Counted from the stretch's first letter, positions 52,215 through 61,563 are shown. The stretch: 64,000 bases of DNA from Streptomyces pseudovenezuelae (GCF_029892565.1 NZ_JARXVH010000025.1:1-64000), one strand, 5' to 3'. The notes: generated by a model from the sequence alone, not told the origin. Made by a program: numbers and translations.

Positions 52215-53117
52215 TCAGTCCGGCAGCCAGTGCAGCTCGTGCGCCAGGGTTTTGGCGACGGCACGGATGCGGCGGTGTAGTGGCGACTGCTCGCGTGGCA
52301 GGACCAGGTGGATCGTCAGGCTGGGCGCGCCTCGCAGTGGTCGCCAGGTGAGACCGGCCGGTTGTGACGTGACCGCGGCTTCTCCGGCCGGGGCGAGGGT
52401 GACCCCGTCGCGCAGGTCGCGCTGAGACATGTCGAAAGAGACTGCGGGCGTGTGGAATCGGGGGTGTGGTCGGGTGTCTCGGAACAGTGCGGACAGCTGA
52501 TCGTGGATCACGGGGTTGGCCGCACGGTCGGGGAGTCGCAGCGGATACGCGGCGGCGTCGGCGATCTCGATCTCCGGGTGTTCGGCCAGCGGATGGTGCT
52601 GCGCCAACTGGACCCCGACGCGCTGACGCCGCAGCAGGAACCGGCGCACGCCACGGCCCGGCTGTTCACCGCGGGTGATCCCGGCGTCGATGCGGCCGTC
52701 GGCGACCGCGGGGGAGATCTCCGGTGTCGCCATCGGGACCGCGCCGACCTCGAGTGCGCTGGTGCCGCGAATCAGCCTGTCCACCAGGGCCGGTGCCGTC
52801 TCGGCCCCGGTGCTGAGGCTGTATCCGATGCGCAGCGTGCCCAGTTCACCGGCCGCCGCGCTCCGGGCGGTGTCCCATGCCCGGTCCAGCGCCGCCAGCG
52901 CGGGCGGCGCGGACTCCACCAAAGCCGCGCCGGCCGTGGTCAATACGACGCTACGCGTGTTGCGGACCAGCAGGGCCGTACCGAGTTCCGCCTCCAATCG
53001 GCGCATCCGGGCGCTGAGTGCGGGCTGTGCGATACCGATCCGTGCGGCCGCGCGGGTGAAGTTCAACTCCTGCGCCAGCACCAGGAAGTACCGCAGGCTC
53101 ACCGTGTCCGGCGCCAA
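52215..53117 (-). CDS. LysR-family transcriptional regulator
   Basis: 300 residues. The N-terminal winged helix-turn-helix is LRYFLVLAQELNFTRAAARI, QPALSARMRRLEAELGTALL and VRNTRSVVLTTAG. The effector domain begins ELGTLRIGYSLSTGAETAPA and ends near the C-terminus. TTG 53117 is taken because AGGGAGGG lies six bases upstream; GTG 53102 is an alternative. LysR proteins usually control a divergent gene. Here the divergent gene is a small disrupted monooxygenase-like ORF followed by an EthD gene. Confidence 0.9.
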   Translation of the reverse strand: MAPDTVSLRYFLVLAQELNFTRAAARIGIAQPALSARMRRLEAELGTALLVRNTRSVVLTTAGAALVESAPPALAALDRAWDTARSAAAGELGTLRIGYSLSTGAETAPALVDRLIRGTSALEVGAVPMATPEISPAVADGRIDAGITRGEQPGRGVRRFLLRRQRVGVQLAQHHPLAEHPEIEIADAAAYPLRLPDRAANPVIHDQLSALFRDTRPHPRFHTPAVSFDMSQRDLRDGVTLAPAGEAAVTSQPAGLTWRPLRGAPSLTIHLVLPREQSPLHRRIRAVAKTLAHELHWLPD

Positions 53118-53209
53118 CGTGCCCTCCCTGCCGATTGATAACGATCCGTTCTGAGTCTATCCCGTACCGGTCTTTCCCTCGACCGCACATCAAGCCCTAA
53201 CCTGCGCAT

Positions 53210-53500
53210 ATGACGATTCCACTGACCGCAGTACTGGACATCGCACTCACGCACACCGCCGATTTCGAGTCCGCCCTCACGGCTCTCGCGAAGGCCGCGG
53301 CCACCGAGCCCGGTGTGCTCGACTATGGATTCTGGAGCGACCCGACCCACCCGGGCCCTCCCCGATGTCGTAGCCTTCGTCGGCGACCTCCCGCTGTGGC
53401 TGGCCACCGACTCCCACGCGGTCCTCGAAACCACCTCCGTCCTCACCCAGATCCCGATGCTCCGCACCTGGCGAGGCCGGCGGCAGTTCTTAACAGGAGC
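53210..53500 (+). pseudogene. Small monooxygenase-like gene, frameshifted
   Basis: ATG 53210 opens TIPLTAVLDIALTHTADFES, ALTALAKAAATEPGVLDYGF and WSDPTHP, like the first half of an antibiotic-biosynthesis-monooxygenase-type ferredoxin fold. After about 53355 the sense passes to another frame (ALPDVVAFVGDLPLWLATDS, SVLTQIPMLRTWRGRRQFLT). The second part may belong to the same gene after a frameshift or to a different lost gene. Confidence 0.45.
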
Positions 53501-53549
53501 TCCCAGGTCACCCGGAGCGTTACGGTCTCGTCTCTGGACGGAGGTCGTC

Positions 53550-53861
53550 ATGCATAAGTTGGTGGTCCTGTATTCCAAGCCCGCCGACCCTGACCACTTC
53601 CGCGATTACTACGTGACCAACCACCTTCCACTGGTCATGAATTGGCCCGGCCTGCTTGCGTGGCGCTACAGCTTCGACGTGGCGGCGACCAAGGGAGAAG
53701 CGCCGTATTTCGCGGTCTTCGAAGGCGACTTCGCTGACGCCGCCGTCATGGCCGCGGCGCGGGCGTCGCCGCACGGCCAGCGGGTGGCCGCCGATGTCGC
53801 CAACTACGCCACCGGCGGCGCGGTCATCATCCACTATCCCGTGCAGGACGGCACCGGCTGA
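53550..53861 (+). CDS. EthD-family protein
   Basis: A 103-residue ferredoxin-like dimeric protein: HKLVVLYSKPADPDHFRDYY, TNHLPLVMNWPGLLAWRYSF and PYFAVFEGDFADAAVMAAAR match EthD/REDY-type proteins, which assist or catalyse steps in breakdown of ethers and aromatic compounds. GGACGGAGG lies before the ATG at 53550. It could belong to the LysR regulon. Confidence 0.85.
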   Translation: MHKLVVLYSKPADPDHFRDYYVTNHLPLVMNWPGLLAWRYSFDVAATKGEAPYFAVFEGDFADAAVMAAARASPHGQRVAADVANYATGGAVIIHYPVQDGTG

Positions 53862-53970
53862 GGCAGGCCGGTACGCTCCGGGACGCGTTCGGTCGGCCGT
53901 TGCGGCCAGGTCCGGCTATCGGCGGACGCCGTTCGCGGTTGCCGGTTCGTTGAGCGTCAAAGGTGGACCG

Positions 53971-54840
53971 ATGTCCTGGCCGGATGTCACGGTGGTTGAT
54001 GCGTGCGTGCGGCGCGACGGCCGGGGCGGTAGCCCCACGTCCGTCACCGACGACGACCCGGCGGCGACGGACGCGGACCGGCGTGAGGTCGCTGCTGCGG
54101 CCGGCACCTCGCACGCGGCGTTCCTCGGCCCGGGGCGGACGCCGGACGGTGGCTGGCCGGTCCGGTTCTTCACCGCCACCGCCGAACTGTCCGGCTGCGG
54201 CCACGGCACCGTTGCCGCGCAGGCCGTCCGGTTGACCCGCACCGCGCTGGGCGAGCTGAACGACCGCCAACACACCGGCGGGCGCACGTTCGACACCGTC
54301 GCGATCCGCCACCCCGCCGGCATCGAGGTGTGGTTCGACCAGGGCCTCGTCGCGCTGCGTCACCCGGCACCGGACGAGCGCGCCGCGATCGTCGCCGCGC
54401 TCGGGCTCACCGCGGACGACCCGCATCCGACCGACGCGCCACGGATCGCCGCGCCCGGCGCACCACGCATGCTGGTACCGGTCCGCGACCGGTCGGCGCT
54501 GCTCCGAGTCCACCCACACCTCGGCAGGCTGACAGCGGCGTGCCGGCGGTACGGGCTCCTCGGCTGTTTCGTGTACGTACCGCCGCTGGGCGACCGACCG
54601 GGTGCGGCGCGGATGTTCGCGCCCGCGATCGGTGTCGACGAGGACGTCGCCAACGCCAACAGCACCGGCTGCCTGGCCGCCCACCTGCTCGACACGACAG
54701 GGGCGCAGACGGTCGCGATCGAGGTGGAGCAGGGCGACACCCTCGGTCGACCGGCCAGCGTGCTCGCTTCGGCCCGACGCGGGCCGGCGGGCATCACGAC
54801 CCGGGTCGGCGGGTTTGCGGTGGTCCGCGACGGACACTGA
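53971..54840 (+). CDS. PhzF-family isomerase-like protein
   Basis: A 289-residue two-domain PhzF/diaminopimelate-epimerase-like fold. The N-terminal AAAAGTSHAAFLGPG stands where the catalytic Glu lies in PhzF (usually S-E-x-x-F); here it is His. RFFTATAELSGCGHGTVAAQ matches the FTP..E...CGHAT block, and the second half has ANANSTGCLAAHLLD with the GS/GC loop. ATG 53971 follows GGTGG. Related proteins isomerise or cyclise small acids. The substrate is unknown and the Glu-to-His change may alter activity. Confidence 0.8.
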   Translation: MSWPDVTVVDACVRRDGRGGSPTSVTDDDPAATDADRREVAAAAGTSHAAFLGPGRTPDGGWPVRFFTATAELSGCGHGTVAAQAVRLTRTALGELNDRQHTGGRTFDTVAIRHPAGIEVWFDQGLVALRHPAPDERAAIVAALGLTADDPHPTDAPRIAAPGAPRMLVPVRDRSALLRVHPHLGRLTAACRRYGLLGCFVYVPPLGDRPGAARMFAPAIGVDEDVANANSTGCLAAHLLDTTGAQTVAIEVEQGDTLGRPASVLASARRGPAGITTRVGGFAVVRDGH

Positions 54841-55004
54841 GGCGACGACTGGACCGTCCTCTTCTGCGATCCGCGCATGGGGCTGGGGCTGTCCGCTGCG
54901 CTCAAGCGTTGGCACCCGGTGGCGGGCGTCAGCGGGACGCGGTGTCGAGGGCGCGGCTGAGTGGTCCGGGAGATGACCGAGGCGATGCTGATGGAACTGG
55001 ACAC

Positions 55005-55373
55005 ACGGAACTGCTGGACGCTCGCAAGGCCCTCGACCACCGCGGGCCGCACCTGCTCTCCCTCGCCGCCGTCGACCATGATCTGGCCCGGGATCGGATC
55101 GCGGCCTGGACATCCGATGAACTCGCCGATCCCGACGCGGTGTTGATCGTGGACGAGACCGGGGACGAGAAGTCCTCCACGGACTGCGTCGGCGCGGCCC
55201 GCCAATACTCCGGAGCGTTGGGCGGTATCGGTCTGCGCCAGGTCACCGTCCGCCTCACCTACACCAGCCGGCACGGCCACGCCCCGATCGACCGGGCCCT
55301 GTACCTCGGCGCCGAGTGGGCCGCCGACGAGGAACGACGCCTGCGGCCGATCGCCTGGATGTCGCACCAGTAG
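55005..55373 (+). pseudogene. IS701-family transposase fragment
   Basis: The frame reads LAAVDHDLARDRIAAWTSDE, AVLIVDETGDEKSSTDCVGA, ARQYSGALGGIGLRQVTVRL and PIDRALYLGAEWAADEERR, the first catalytic-Asp block of an IS701 transposase. It is a different lineage from the copy at 17-19 kb. Ends and the other catalytic blocks are missing. Confidence 0.65.
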
Positions 55374-55489
55374 GGGCTGGTTCCGTTCTCGTAGCGGAGA
55401 GAGATCGTGCCCGAGATGTCGGGGCCCAACAGGATCCAGGCGACCGCGATGGTGACCCTTGGGCCGGATCCGCCCGGGCGAGGTCGTGA

Positions 55490-55707
55490 CCGGACCCTTC
55501 TGTGGGGAGCCAGGGGCCGACGCCGCCGACCTGGACCGGGAAGCCTTCGGCGTGGTCGGACCGGCGGACGGTGTCACGGAGCTTGTGGAGGTCGCGGACG
55601 GGGACGCCGAGGACGGCTTGCGCTGTCAGCGGGGCGAGATTCGTGCCCCTGCTTGCGGAGGCCAGTGTTACCAAGCGGCTAGGGGCCCCGAGTCGGAGCA
55701 CCTTCAC
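55490..55707 (-). pseudogene. Possible gene start of unknown family
   Basis: A reverse ATG frame from 55707 reads KVLRLGAPSRLVTLASASRG, TNLAPLTAQAVLGVPVRDLH and KLRDTVRRSDHAEGFPVQVG, then decays. It looks like the N-terminal part of a lost gene. I do not recognise it. Between 55710 and 55885 no gene is seen. Confidence 0.3.
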
Positions 55708-55886
55708 CTCTCATGTGTCGCTGCGGCAGCAGCCTGGCAGGTGCGTCACCCGTGCCCAACCTTCGGGTGACGCACATCGGTTCACCAAGGGTCTCCAGGG
55801 ATTCAGCCCCCGTGCCGCTGCGGGCACCTATCGGCTGGGAGGCGCCCGCCTACGAAGACTGCCGGCATGCCATGGGGGCTCGCCCG

Positions 55887-57941
55887 TCAGCCGACCGGCT
55901 TGAACGTCCACATCAGGTTGGTGCTCTGCCTCCACGACCACTGCTTGGCCACGGACCCTGCGGGGACCACGCCGCCGCCGTCGAGGACCAGTCCCGTGCC
56001 GCGGTTGGCGATCGAGTACTGGCCGTTGCCGCGGTCGGTGATCTGCCACTGCTGGTTGGTGCCGCTGTTCCAGGTACCCTGCCGGGCCGGGTCGCCGTTG
56101 CTGGTGGCGCCCCACCCGTCGGCGGCCAGGCCGTTGGTGCGATTGACGAGCCTGTAGTAACCGTTCCCGAGTTCGATCGCCTGCCACTGGACATTGGCGT
56201 TGTCCACCGGCTCCCACTGCTTCAGGTTCGAGCCGCTGCTGAAACTGCCGCCGCTGTCCAGCACCAGGCCGCTCGTGGCGTTGCCGAGACGGAAGTACGT
56301 GACCGGGTTGAACGTCACCTTCAGCGAGGCGATGGCGTCGTTGTTACCGGTCGTCCGGAGGTCGGCGGCGTTCGAGGTGAACGTCCAGCCGGTGCCGGTG
56401 AAGTTGTCGCCGGAGTAGCCCGTCACCTGGTAGCCGTTGGGCACCAGGATGGAGGAGGCCTGGGCGGGCCCCAGACCGGCGGCGGACAGCTGGGCGGAGG
56501 TGTAGCTGCCCAGCGGCAGAGCGGCGCGGGTGCCTTGGTAGCCGACGTTCTGGAACACCGTCGGGGAGACCCTCGTGGGCATGCCCTGGACCTCGACGCA
56601 CACCACGGAGAGGTCGGCGTTCGGCGCGGTGGCTGGCACGCTGACGTTGATCTGGTCGGTGACGGTGTACGAGAGCGAGACCGAAGGGTTGTTCAGCAGA
56701 TAGACGCGGCTGATCGTGTTGTCGATCATCGGGATCTGCAGCTGGCCGTTCGTGGGCCAGGTGAGGACATGGGCGAAGAGCTTGCCGCTCTTCTTGGTGA
56801 CCACCCCCCATGCGGGGTCGCTGAGGAACGGGCTGCCGCTGGTGCCGTGAACGCTGTCGCTGTACGTCGCCATCCATGAGGCCAGGCCGTTCAGGACGGT
56901 CTGGGAACCGGCAGTGACGGAGCCATCGCCCTTGGGGCCGATGTTCAGCAGGAGGTTGCCGTCCCGGGACACCACCGTGACGAGCTCCTGGAGGACGTCC
57001 TTGACGGATCTGTAAGTGTTCTCCTTCGACGCGTTGTAGCCCCAGGCGTCGTTCACGGAGGCGCACCGCTCCCACTGTCGGCCCATCGGCTCGGCGGGCA
57101 CCCCGAACTCCGCGACGTCGTAGTCGGCGAGACGGTGACCGCGCTTGACCCGCTCGTTGACGATGAGGCCGGGCTTACGGGAGATCAGCCAGCTGTAGAG
57201 GTCGGCGCCGTCCGCTTCCAGCCACCAGTCCTGCAGGGTGGCGCTGGGCGGCTCGTTGAACCAGTCGCCGTCGAACCACAGCAGTGCCGGATCGTAGCGG
57301 TCCAGCAGCTCCTGAAGCTGCGCCTTCATGTCGGCGATGTAGCCCGTGCGGGCGGCCTGCGACGACATCGTCGTGAGGCCGTTGTCGTGGCGGTCGGTCT
57401 GGGAGGGGTGGTTCCAGTCGAGGATCGAGTAGTACAGGCAGAACTTGATCCCGCGGCTCTCACACTCGGTCTTCAGCTGCATGAGCGGGTCGGCCTGGAA
57501 GCCCTTGAAGTCGTGCAGGTTGTACAGCTTGGTGCCGGTGGTGTCGGTGAAGCCGGGAACGTTGGAGTCCCACATCGCGTAGCCCTCGTGGTGCTTGGCG
57601 GTGATCACGAGGTACTTCATGCCGGCGTTCTTGGCCAGCTCGGCGATCTGGGCGGCGTTGAACTGGGTCGGGTTGAAGTTCTGGGTGACCTGGGTCTGGT
57701 AGTTCGCCTTGGTCCACTGCGAGTTGGTGAACGCCCACTCGCCCTGGCCGAGCTGCGAGTAGGACCCGAAGTGGATGAACATCCCGAACCGGGCCTGGTA
57801 CCACCAGTCCATCTTCGAGGGGACGGCGTACGCCGCGGCGGTGGAAGGCCACAAAACCTGCGGCAGCCCGAAGGCCGCCACTCCTCCGGCGAGGGCGGCG
57901 GCCTTCATCAGGGAGCGTCTGCTCAGGGAGGCAGAGGACAT
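55887..57941 (-). CDS. Secreted GH29 alpha-L-fucosidase with ricin-type domain
   Basis: 684 residues. The N-terminus is a twin-arginine signal (LSRRSLMKAAALAGGVAAFG, cut near residue 38). The GH29 barrel begins WWYQARFGMFIHFGSYSQLG, includes YLVITAKHHEGYAMWDSNVP and KFCLYYSILDWNHP, and has the nucleophile Asp in LLWFDGDWFNEPPS. A beta domain follows, then after residue 530 a ricin-type beta-trefoil (repeats YFRLGNATSGLVLDSGG, YYRLVNRTNGLAADGWG, QYSIANRGTGLVLDGGG with the QW pattern). It would release L-fucose from glycans outside the cell. It is divergent from the LacI/ABC locus. Confidence 0.93.
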   Translation of the reverse strand: MSSASLSRRSLMKAAALAGGVAAFGLPQVLWPSTAAAYAVPSKMDWWYQARFGMFIHFGSYSQLGQGEWAFTNSQWTKANYQTQVTQNFNPTQFNAAQIAELAKNAGMKYLVITAKHHEGYAMWDSNVPGFTDTTGTKLYNLHDFKGFQADPLMQLKTECESRGIKFCLYYSILDWNHPSQTDRHDNGLTTMSSQAARTGYIADMKAQLQELLDRYDPALLWFDGDWFNEPPSATLQDWWLEADGADLYSWLISRKPGLIVNERVKRGHRLADYDVAEFGVPAEPMGRQWERCASVNDAWGYNASKENTYRSVKDVLQELVTVVSRDGNLLLNIGPKGDGSVTAGSQTVLNGLASWMATYSDSVHGTSGSPFLSDPAWGVVTKKSGKLFAHVLTWPTNGQLQIPMIDNTISRVYLLNNPSVSLSYTVTDQINVSVPATAPNADLSVVCVEVQGMPTRVSPTVFQNVGYQGTRAALPLGSYTSAQLSAAGLGPAQASSILVPNGYQVTGYSGDNFTGTGWTFTSNAADLRTTGNNDAIASLKVTFNPVTYFRLGNATSGLVLDSGGSFSSGSNLKQWEPVDNANVQWQAIELGNGYYRLVNRTNGLAADGWGATSNGDPARQGTWNSGTNQQWQITDRGNGQYSIANRGTGLVLDGGGVVPAGSVAKQWSWRQSTNLMWTFKPVG

Positions 57942-58165
57942 GGTGCGGCTCCATGTGTCGAGGTGGGGGAGGACAGGACGTTAGGCGCGGAAGGTCGGCA
58001 TGGCGACCCTGCTCCGTGTCACCCTGCTGAAGACATCGGATGGATTTATAGGAGAACCATGATGGCTGCGTCTACAGGTAGGGCAAGATTGGTCCAAGAT
58101 CGGGGGAAAGGTGCCTTGTTTCCGGAGGGGTTGCGCCCGAAAGGTCACTCACCCGTCGTCGACTG

Positions 58166-58185
58166 AGATCCCATACATGGGATCT
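58166..58185. promoter_or_regulatory. 20-bp palindrome upstream of the fucosidase
   Basis: AGATCCCAT-AC-ATGGGATCT is perfect over 9-bp arms, 225 bases upstream of the fucosidase start. It may be an operator. The rest of 57942-58430 holds no supported gene. Confidence 0.4.
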
Positions 58186-58436
58186 ATTGGGGTAGCTCTT
58201 CGCGATCAGGACCCAGCACCCGAGCTGAACGTGAGGTTCCCCGGCGTGCGGGAGGAGCTGATCAGCTGGTCAGGACGGGTTGACGGGGTTTCAGAAGCCG
58301 TATCCCAACCGATCATGGAACGTGCGGGCCGAACAAGTTTCCCGCCGGAGTGATCTTCGCGTGGTGCGCGCATGAAGGCAGGGCCTCTCGGTAGCTCGGG
58401 GATACGACACGCCACCTGCAGCGGGAGGCGCTTCAG

Positions 58437-58601
58437 GGCCGCAATACCTGGGCCGACGAGCTCGAAGCCCGCCTCGAGGTGTTCCGCTGGCTGCACCGCT
58501 ACAACACCCGACGCCGCCACTCCAGCCTCGGACAACGCAGCCCCAGCGCCTACGAGACAGCACTCGAAACAACATCAACTACCCTGGCCCCAGCCGCATA
58601 G
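58437..58601 (+). pseudogene. IS3-family OrfB C-terminal fragment
   Basis: A frame reads NTWADELEARLEVFRWLHRY, NTRRRHSSLGQRSPSAYETA and stops after LAPAA, the end of the rve integrase domain of an IS3 OrfB transposase. The element end follows (TGTCCAGATTCCGGGTC, about 58605). The rest of the IS is gone. Confidence 0.75.
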
Positions 58602-58619
58602 CCCGTGTCCAGATTCCGG

Positions 58620-58813
58620 GTCAAGGCCCGTGCGCCGTCGCCGTAGACCTCGTACAGAGAGCCGGCGGCTGCGCCGTGGAAGGCGCCGGTGTCGGCGGAC
58701 AGATCGATGACGAGCCGTTCCGGATCCGCGGCGTGGGCGGTGCCGGCGGAGGGGGCAGTGGGCAGGGTGGCGAGGATGGCCGCCACCGCGGCGCCGGCTC
58801 TCGTCGTTCTCAT
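58620..58813 (-). pseudogene. Secreted glycosidase-like gene, N-terminal stub
   Basis: ATG 58813 opens an export signal (RTTRAGAAVAAILATLPTAP, SAGTAHA) and the start of a mature domain, VIDLSADTGAFHGAAAGSLY and EVYGDGARA. This opening resembles secreted glycoside hydrolases of streptomycetes. The IS3 end cuts it off after about 60 residues. A LacI operator lies 63 bases upstream, so it once belonged to this regulon. Confidence 0.55.
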
Positions 58814-58875
58814 CGGTCTTCGTCGCACTGAGGTCTCCGTGGTTGTGCTGCGGGTTCGGACGCCGAACGACGCGG

Positions 58876-58891
58876 ATCGAACCGGTTCGAT
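58876..58891. promoter_or_regulatory. LacI operator 1
   Basis: ATCGAACCGGTTCGAT, a perfect 16-bp palindrome before the truncated secreted gene. It shares the CGAACCGGTTCG core with two further sites. Confidence 0.85.
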
Positions 58892-59045
58892 GACGGTGGG
58901 TCGGGAAGCTAGCACCGCCGAAATCCACCAGCAATAGCTCCGGCACAGGGAGTTGCGGCAGTTCCCCCCGAGTTTCGGAGCTGTTACGAGGTGTGTGGTC
59001 AGAGGTGTTGACAGCCGCAGTGGTTGTTCCTACGTTCACTTCACG

Positions 59046-59057
59046 CGAACCGGTTCG
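59046..59057. promoter_or_regulatory. LacI operator 2
   Basis: CGAACCGGTTCG, same core as operator 1, 59 bases before the LacI start. It lies after a TTGACA-like stretch (GTGTTGACAG near 59006) and so could block the repressor's own promoter. Confidence 0.8.
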
Positions 59058-59082
59058 ATGACCGGCTGTCGCCCCTCGCACC

Positions 59083-59098
59083 ATCGAACCGGTTCGAT
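59083..59098. promoter_or_regulatory. LacI operator 3
   Basis: ATCGAACCGGTTCGAT again, 18 bases before the LacI GTG and 37 bases from operator 2. The paired sites suggest autoregulation. Confidence 0.85.
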
Positions 59099-59115
59099 CC
59101 ATCCAAGGAGTGCCC

Positions 59116-60156
59116 GTGAACATCGGTGAGATCGCCCGGCGGGCCGGTGTCTCGCGGAGCACCGTGTCCTACGCGCTGAGCGGCAAGCGCCCCGTGTCGG
59201 AGGACACCCGCCGGAAGATCCAGCACGTCATCGACGAACTGGGCTACCGACCCAACGCCAGCGCGCGCGCCCTGGCCAACGGCCGGACCAACACGATCGG
59301 CCTGGTCTTCCCGCCCGCCGGCAACCACTACACCGGCATGCAACTCGACTTCATCGGCAGCGTGGTGGAGGCGGCCGCCGCTCAGGACTACGACGTACTG
59401 CTGTCTCCCAGCGGCGTCGACAGCGACCGCTCGTTCCAGCGGATGCTGGGGGAGCGGCGGGTCGACGGCGCGATCCTGATGGAGATCAGACTGGAGGACG
59501 ACCGGGTCGATCACCTGGCCGCCCTCGACTTTCCGTCCGTCGCCATCGGCCGGAGCGCGCATCCCGAGGGCACCTGGTGGGTCGGTCTGGACCACACCGC
59601 GCTGGCGGCGGCGTGCGTCCATCACCTCGCGGACCTCGGTCACCGCCGGGTCGCCTTCGTCAACCGCCCCGAGCAGTTGCTGCGGACGGGATACGAGTCG
59701 GCTCACCGTGGGCTCGACGGCTTCACCAAGGCCGCGGCCGAACGCGGGCTCACCGTCCGGACGTACTGCTGCGGGGACGACGCCGCGTCCGGCCAGGCCT
59801 GCCTCGAACAGATCCTGCACGACGACCCGGCCACCACCGCTCTGGTCACCCTCAACGAGGCCGCGCTCGGCGGCCTGTACCGCGGACTGACCCAGGCCGG
59901 TCGTCATGTGCCGCGCGACTTCTCCGTCACCGGCGTCGTGGCGGGCCGGTGGGCGGAGACGGTGACCCCGCAGCTCACCGCGGCGGATGTGCCGGCGGAG
60001 GAGATGGGCCGCCGCGCCGTCGACCTCCTCGTCGAGCGGCTCGACCACCCCGACGCGCCGCCCCGGCACCACCTGCTGACCCCGCCGATCTCGCTCCGCG
60101 CCAGTACTGGCCCCGGCCCCGGCCCCGGCCTGCCGTCGTCCATCGAGTCCCGCTGA
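59116..60156 (+). CDS. LacI-family transcriptional repressor
   Basis: 346 residues. The N-terminal headpiece is NIGEIARRAGVSRSTVSYAL, SGKRPVSEDTRRKIQ and ELGYRPNASARALANGRTNT with the hinge. The periplasmic-binding-like domain follows (IGLVFPPAGNHYTGMQLDFI, RRVDGAILMEIRLEDD, TTALVTLNEAALGGLYRGL). It ends in a Pro/Gly tail. The GTG at 59116 has AAGGAG seven bases upstream, better than the GTG at 59110. Three CGAACCGGTTCG palindromes lie just upstream. It should repress the sugar importer and glycosidases until an oligosaccharide binds. Confidence 0.93.
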   Translation: MNIGEIARRAGVSRSTVSYALSGKRPVSEDTRRKIQHVIDELGYRPNASARALANGRTNTIGLVFPPAGNHYTGMQLDFIGSVVEAAAAQDYDVLLSPSGVDSDRSFQRMLGERRVDGAILMEIRLEDDRVDHLAALDFPSVAIGRSAHPEGTWWVGLDHTALAAACVHHLADLGHRRVAFVNRPEQLLRTGYESAHRGLDGFTKAAAERGLTVRTYCCGDDAASGQACLEQILHDDPATTALVTLNEAALGGLYRGLTQAGRHVPRDFSVTGVVAGRWAETVTPQLTAADVPAEEMGRRAVDLLVERLDHPDAPPRHHLLTPPISLRASTGPGPGPGLPSSIESR

Positions 60157-60295
60157 CCTAGCCCCGCCCCACCTGCTCACCACGGATCACGGGCACTGCC
60201 GTCCACCTCATCGCCGCCGTGACTGTCCGGCATGCCCGCTTCCCCCTCGTCACCCTCCCTCGGCACACCCGTGCCCGAAAACGAAGGAACGCGCA

Positions 60296-61543
60296 ATGCA
60301 CAGCTCCGTCAGAGGGCTCCGCCTCACCGCCGCGACCGTGACCGTCCTCGCCGTCGCCGGCACTGCCACCGCCTGTTCCTCCGGTTCGGGCAGTACCGGC
60401 AACAAGGCCGCGGACAGCGGCACCTACACGATCTGGGACCCGTACCCGCAGTTCGACAAGAGCTCCGCGTGGGCGAAGCTGCTCGACGCCTGCGGCACCA
60501 AGGCCGGGGTGAAGATCAAGCGAACCGCGTTCGACACCAGCGACCTGTCGAACAAGGCGCTGCTCGCCGCCCAGCAGGACAACTCCGCCGACGTCCTCAT
60601 CGTCGACAACCCGGTGGTGTCGACCCTGGCCGAGGCCGGCGTCCTCACCACGACCGAGGACAACAAGCTGGACACCTCGAAGGTGGACGCCAACCTCCTC
60701 GCGGCCGGACAGTCGGACGGCAAGACGTACGGCACGCCGATCGGCGCCAACACCCTCGGCCTCTACTACAACAAGACGGTGCTGAAGCAGGCCGGGGTGG
60801 ACATAGCCACGGTCAAGGACTGGAAGTCGCTCACCGCGGCGCTCGCGAAGGTCAAGAAGGCCGGCAAGAAGGGCATCACGTTCTCCGCGATCGGCACGGA
60901 GGAGGGCACCTTCCAGTTCCTGCCCTGGTACTGGGGATCGGGCGCCCAGTTGACCGCGCTCGACTCCGACCAGGCCGTCACCGCGCTGACGTTGTGGAAG
61001 GACTGGCTGAAGAACGGCTACGCCCCCAACTCCGTCCTCAACAACACACAGACCACCAGCTGGCAGGAGTTCGCGAGCGGCGACTACGCGTTCAGCGAGA
61101 ACGGCACCTGGCAGCTCGCCAACGCCGCGAAGGCCGGCTTCGACTACGGGGTCATCCCCGTCCCCGCCGCCGACGGCGCCAGCGCGTCCGCCCCGACCGG
61201 CGGCGAGTTCGTCACCATCCCTGTCCAGGGCAAGACCGACCGCTACGCCACCTCGCAGAAGATCGTGACCTGCCTGACCAGCACCGACAACCTCCTCAAC
61301 ACCGACACCACGCTGTCCTACGTGGCGCCCACCTCCGAGGTGCAGGGCAAGCAGGTCGCGGCGAACGCCGAGTTGAAGCCCTGGGTCGACGCGGTCAAGG
61401 CGGCCAAGGGGCGCACCAGCGACGACCTGGGCACCAAGTACCCGAAGATCTCCGAGCAGTTGTGGAAGGCGGTCCAGTCCGCACTCAGTGGTGCGCAGTC
61501 GCCCAAGGACGCGCTGGCCGCGGCGCAGTCCGCCGTCAAGTAG
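60296..61543 (+). CDS. Extracellular solute-binding lipoprotein of a sugar ABC importer
   Basis: 415 residues. The lipoprotein signal ends AVAGTATACSSGSGS with lipidated Cys 27. The mature part is a family-1 sugar-binding fold: YTIWDPYPQFDKSSAWAKLL, NSADVLIVDNPVVSTLAEAG, GKTYGTPIGANTLGLYYNKT, FASGDYAFSENGTWQLANAA. It captures an oligosaccharide outside the cell and passes it to the two permeases downstream. GAAGGAA lies before the ATG. No ATPase gene is nearby, so a shared MsiK-type ATPase is likely used, as known for streptomycete sugar importers. Confidence 0.93.
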   Translation: MHSSVRGLRLTAATVTVLAVAGTATACSSGSGSTGNKAADSGTYTIWDPYPQFDKSSAWAKLLDACGTKAGVKIKRTAFDTSDLSNKALLAAQQDNSADVLIVDNPVVSTLAEAGVLTTTEDNKLDTSKVDANLLAAGQSDGKTYGTPIGANTLGLYYNKTVLKQAGVDIATVKDWKSLTAALAKVKKAGKKGITFSAIGTEEGTFQFLPWYWGSGAQLTALDSDQAVTALTLWKDWLKNGYAPNSVLNNTQTTSWQEFASGDYAFSENGTWQLANAAKAGFDYGVIPVPAADGASASAPTGGEFVTIPVQGKTDRYATSQKIVTCLTSTDNLLNTDTTLSYVAPTSEVQGKQVAANAELKPWVDAVKAAKGRTSDDLGTKYPKISEQLWKAVQSALSGAQSPKDALAAAQSAVK

Positions 61544-61563
61544 CCGGGAACCAGGGCCTGTTG

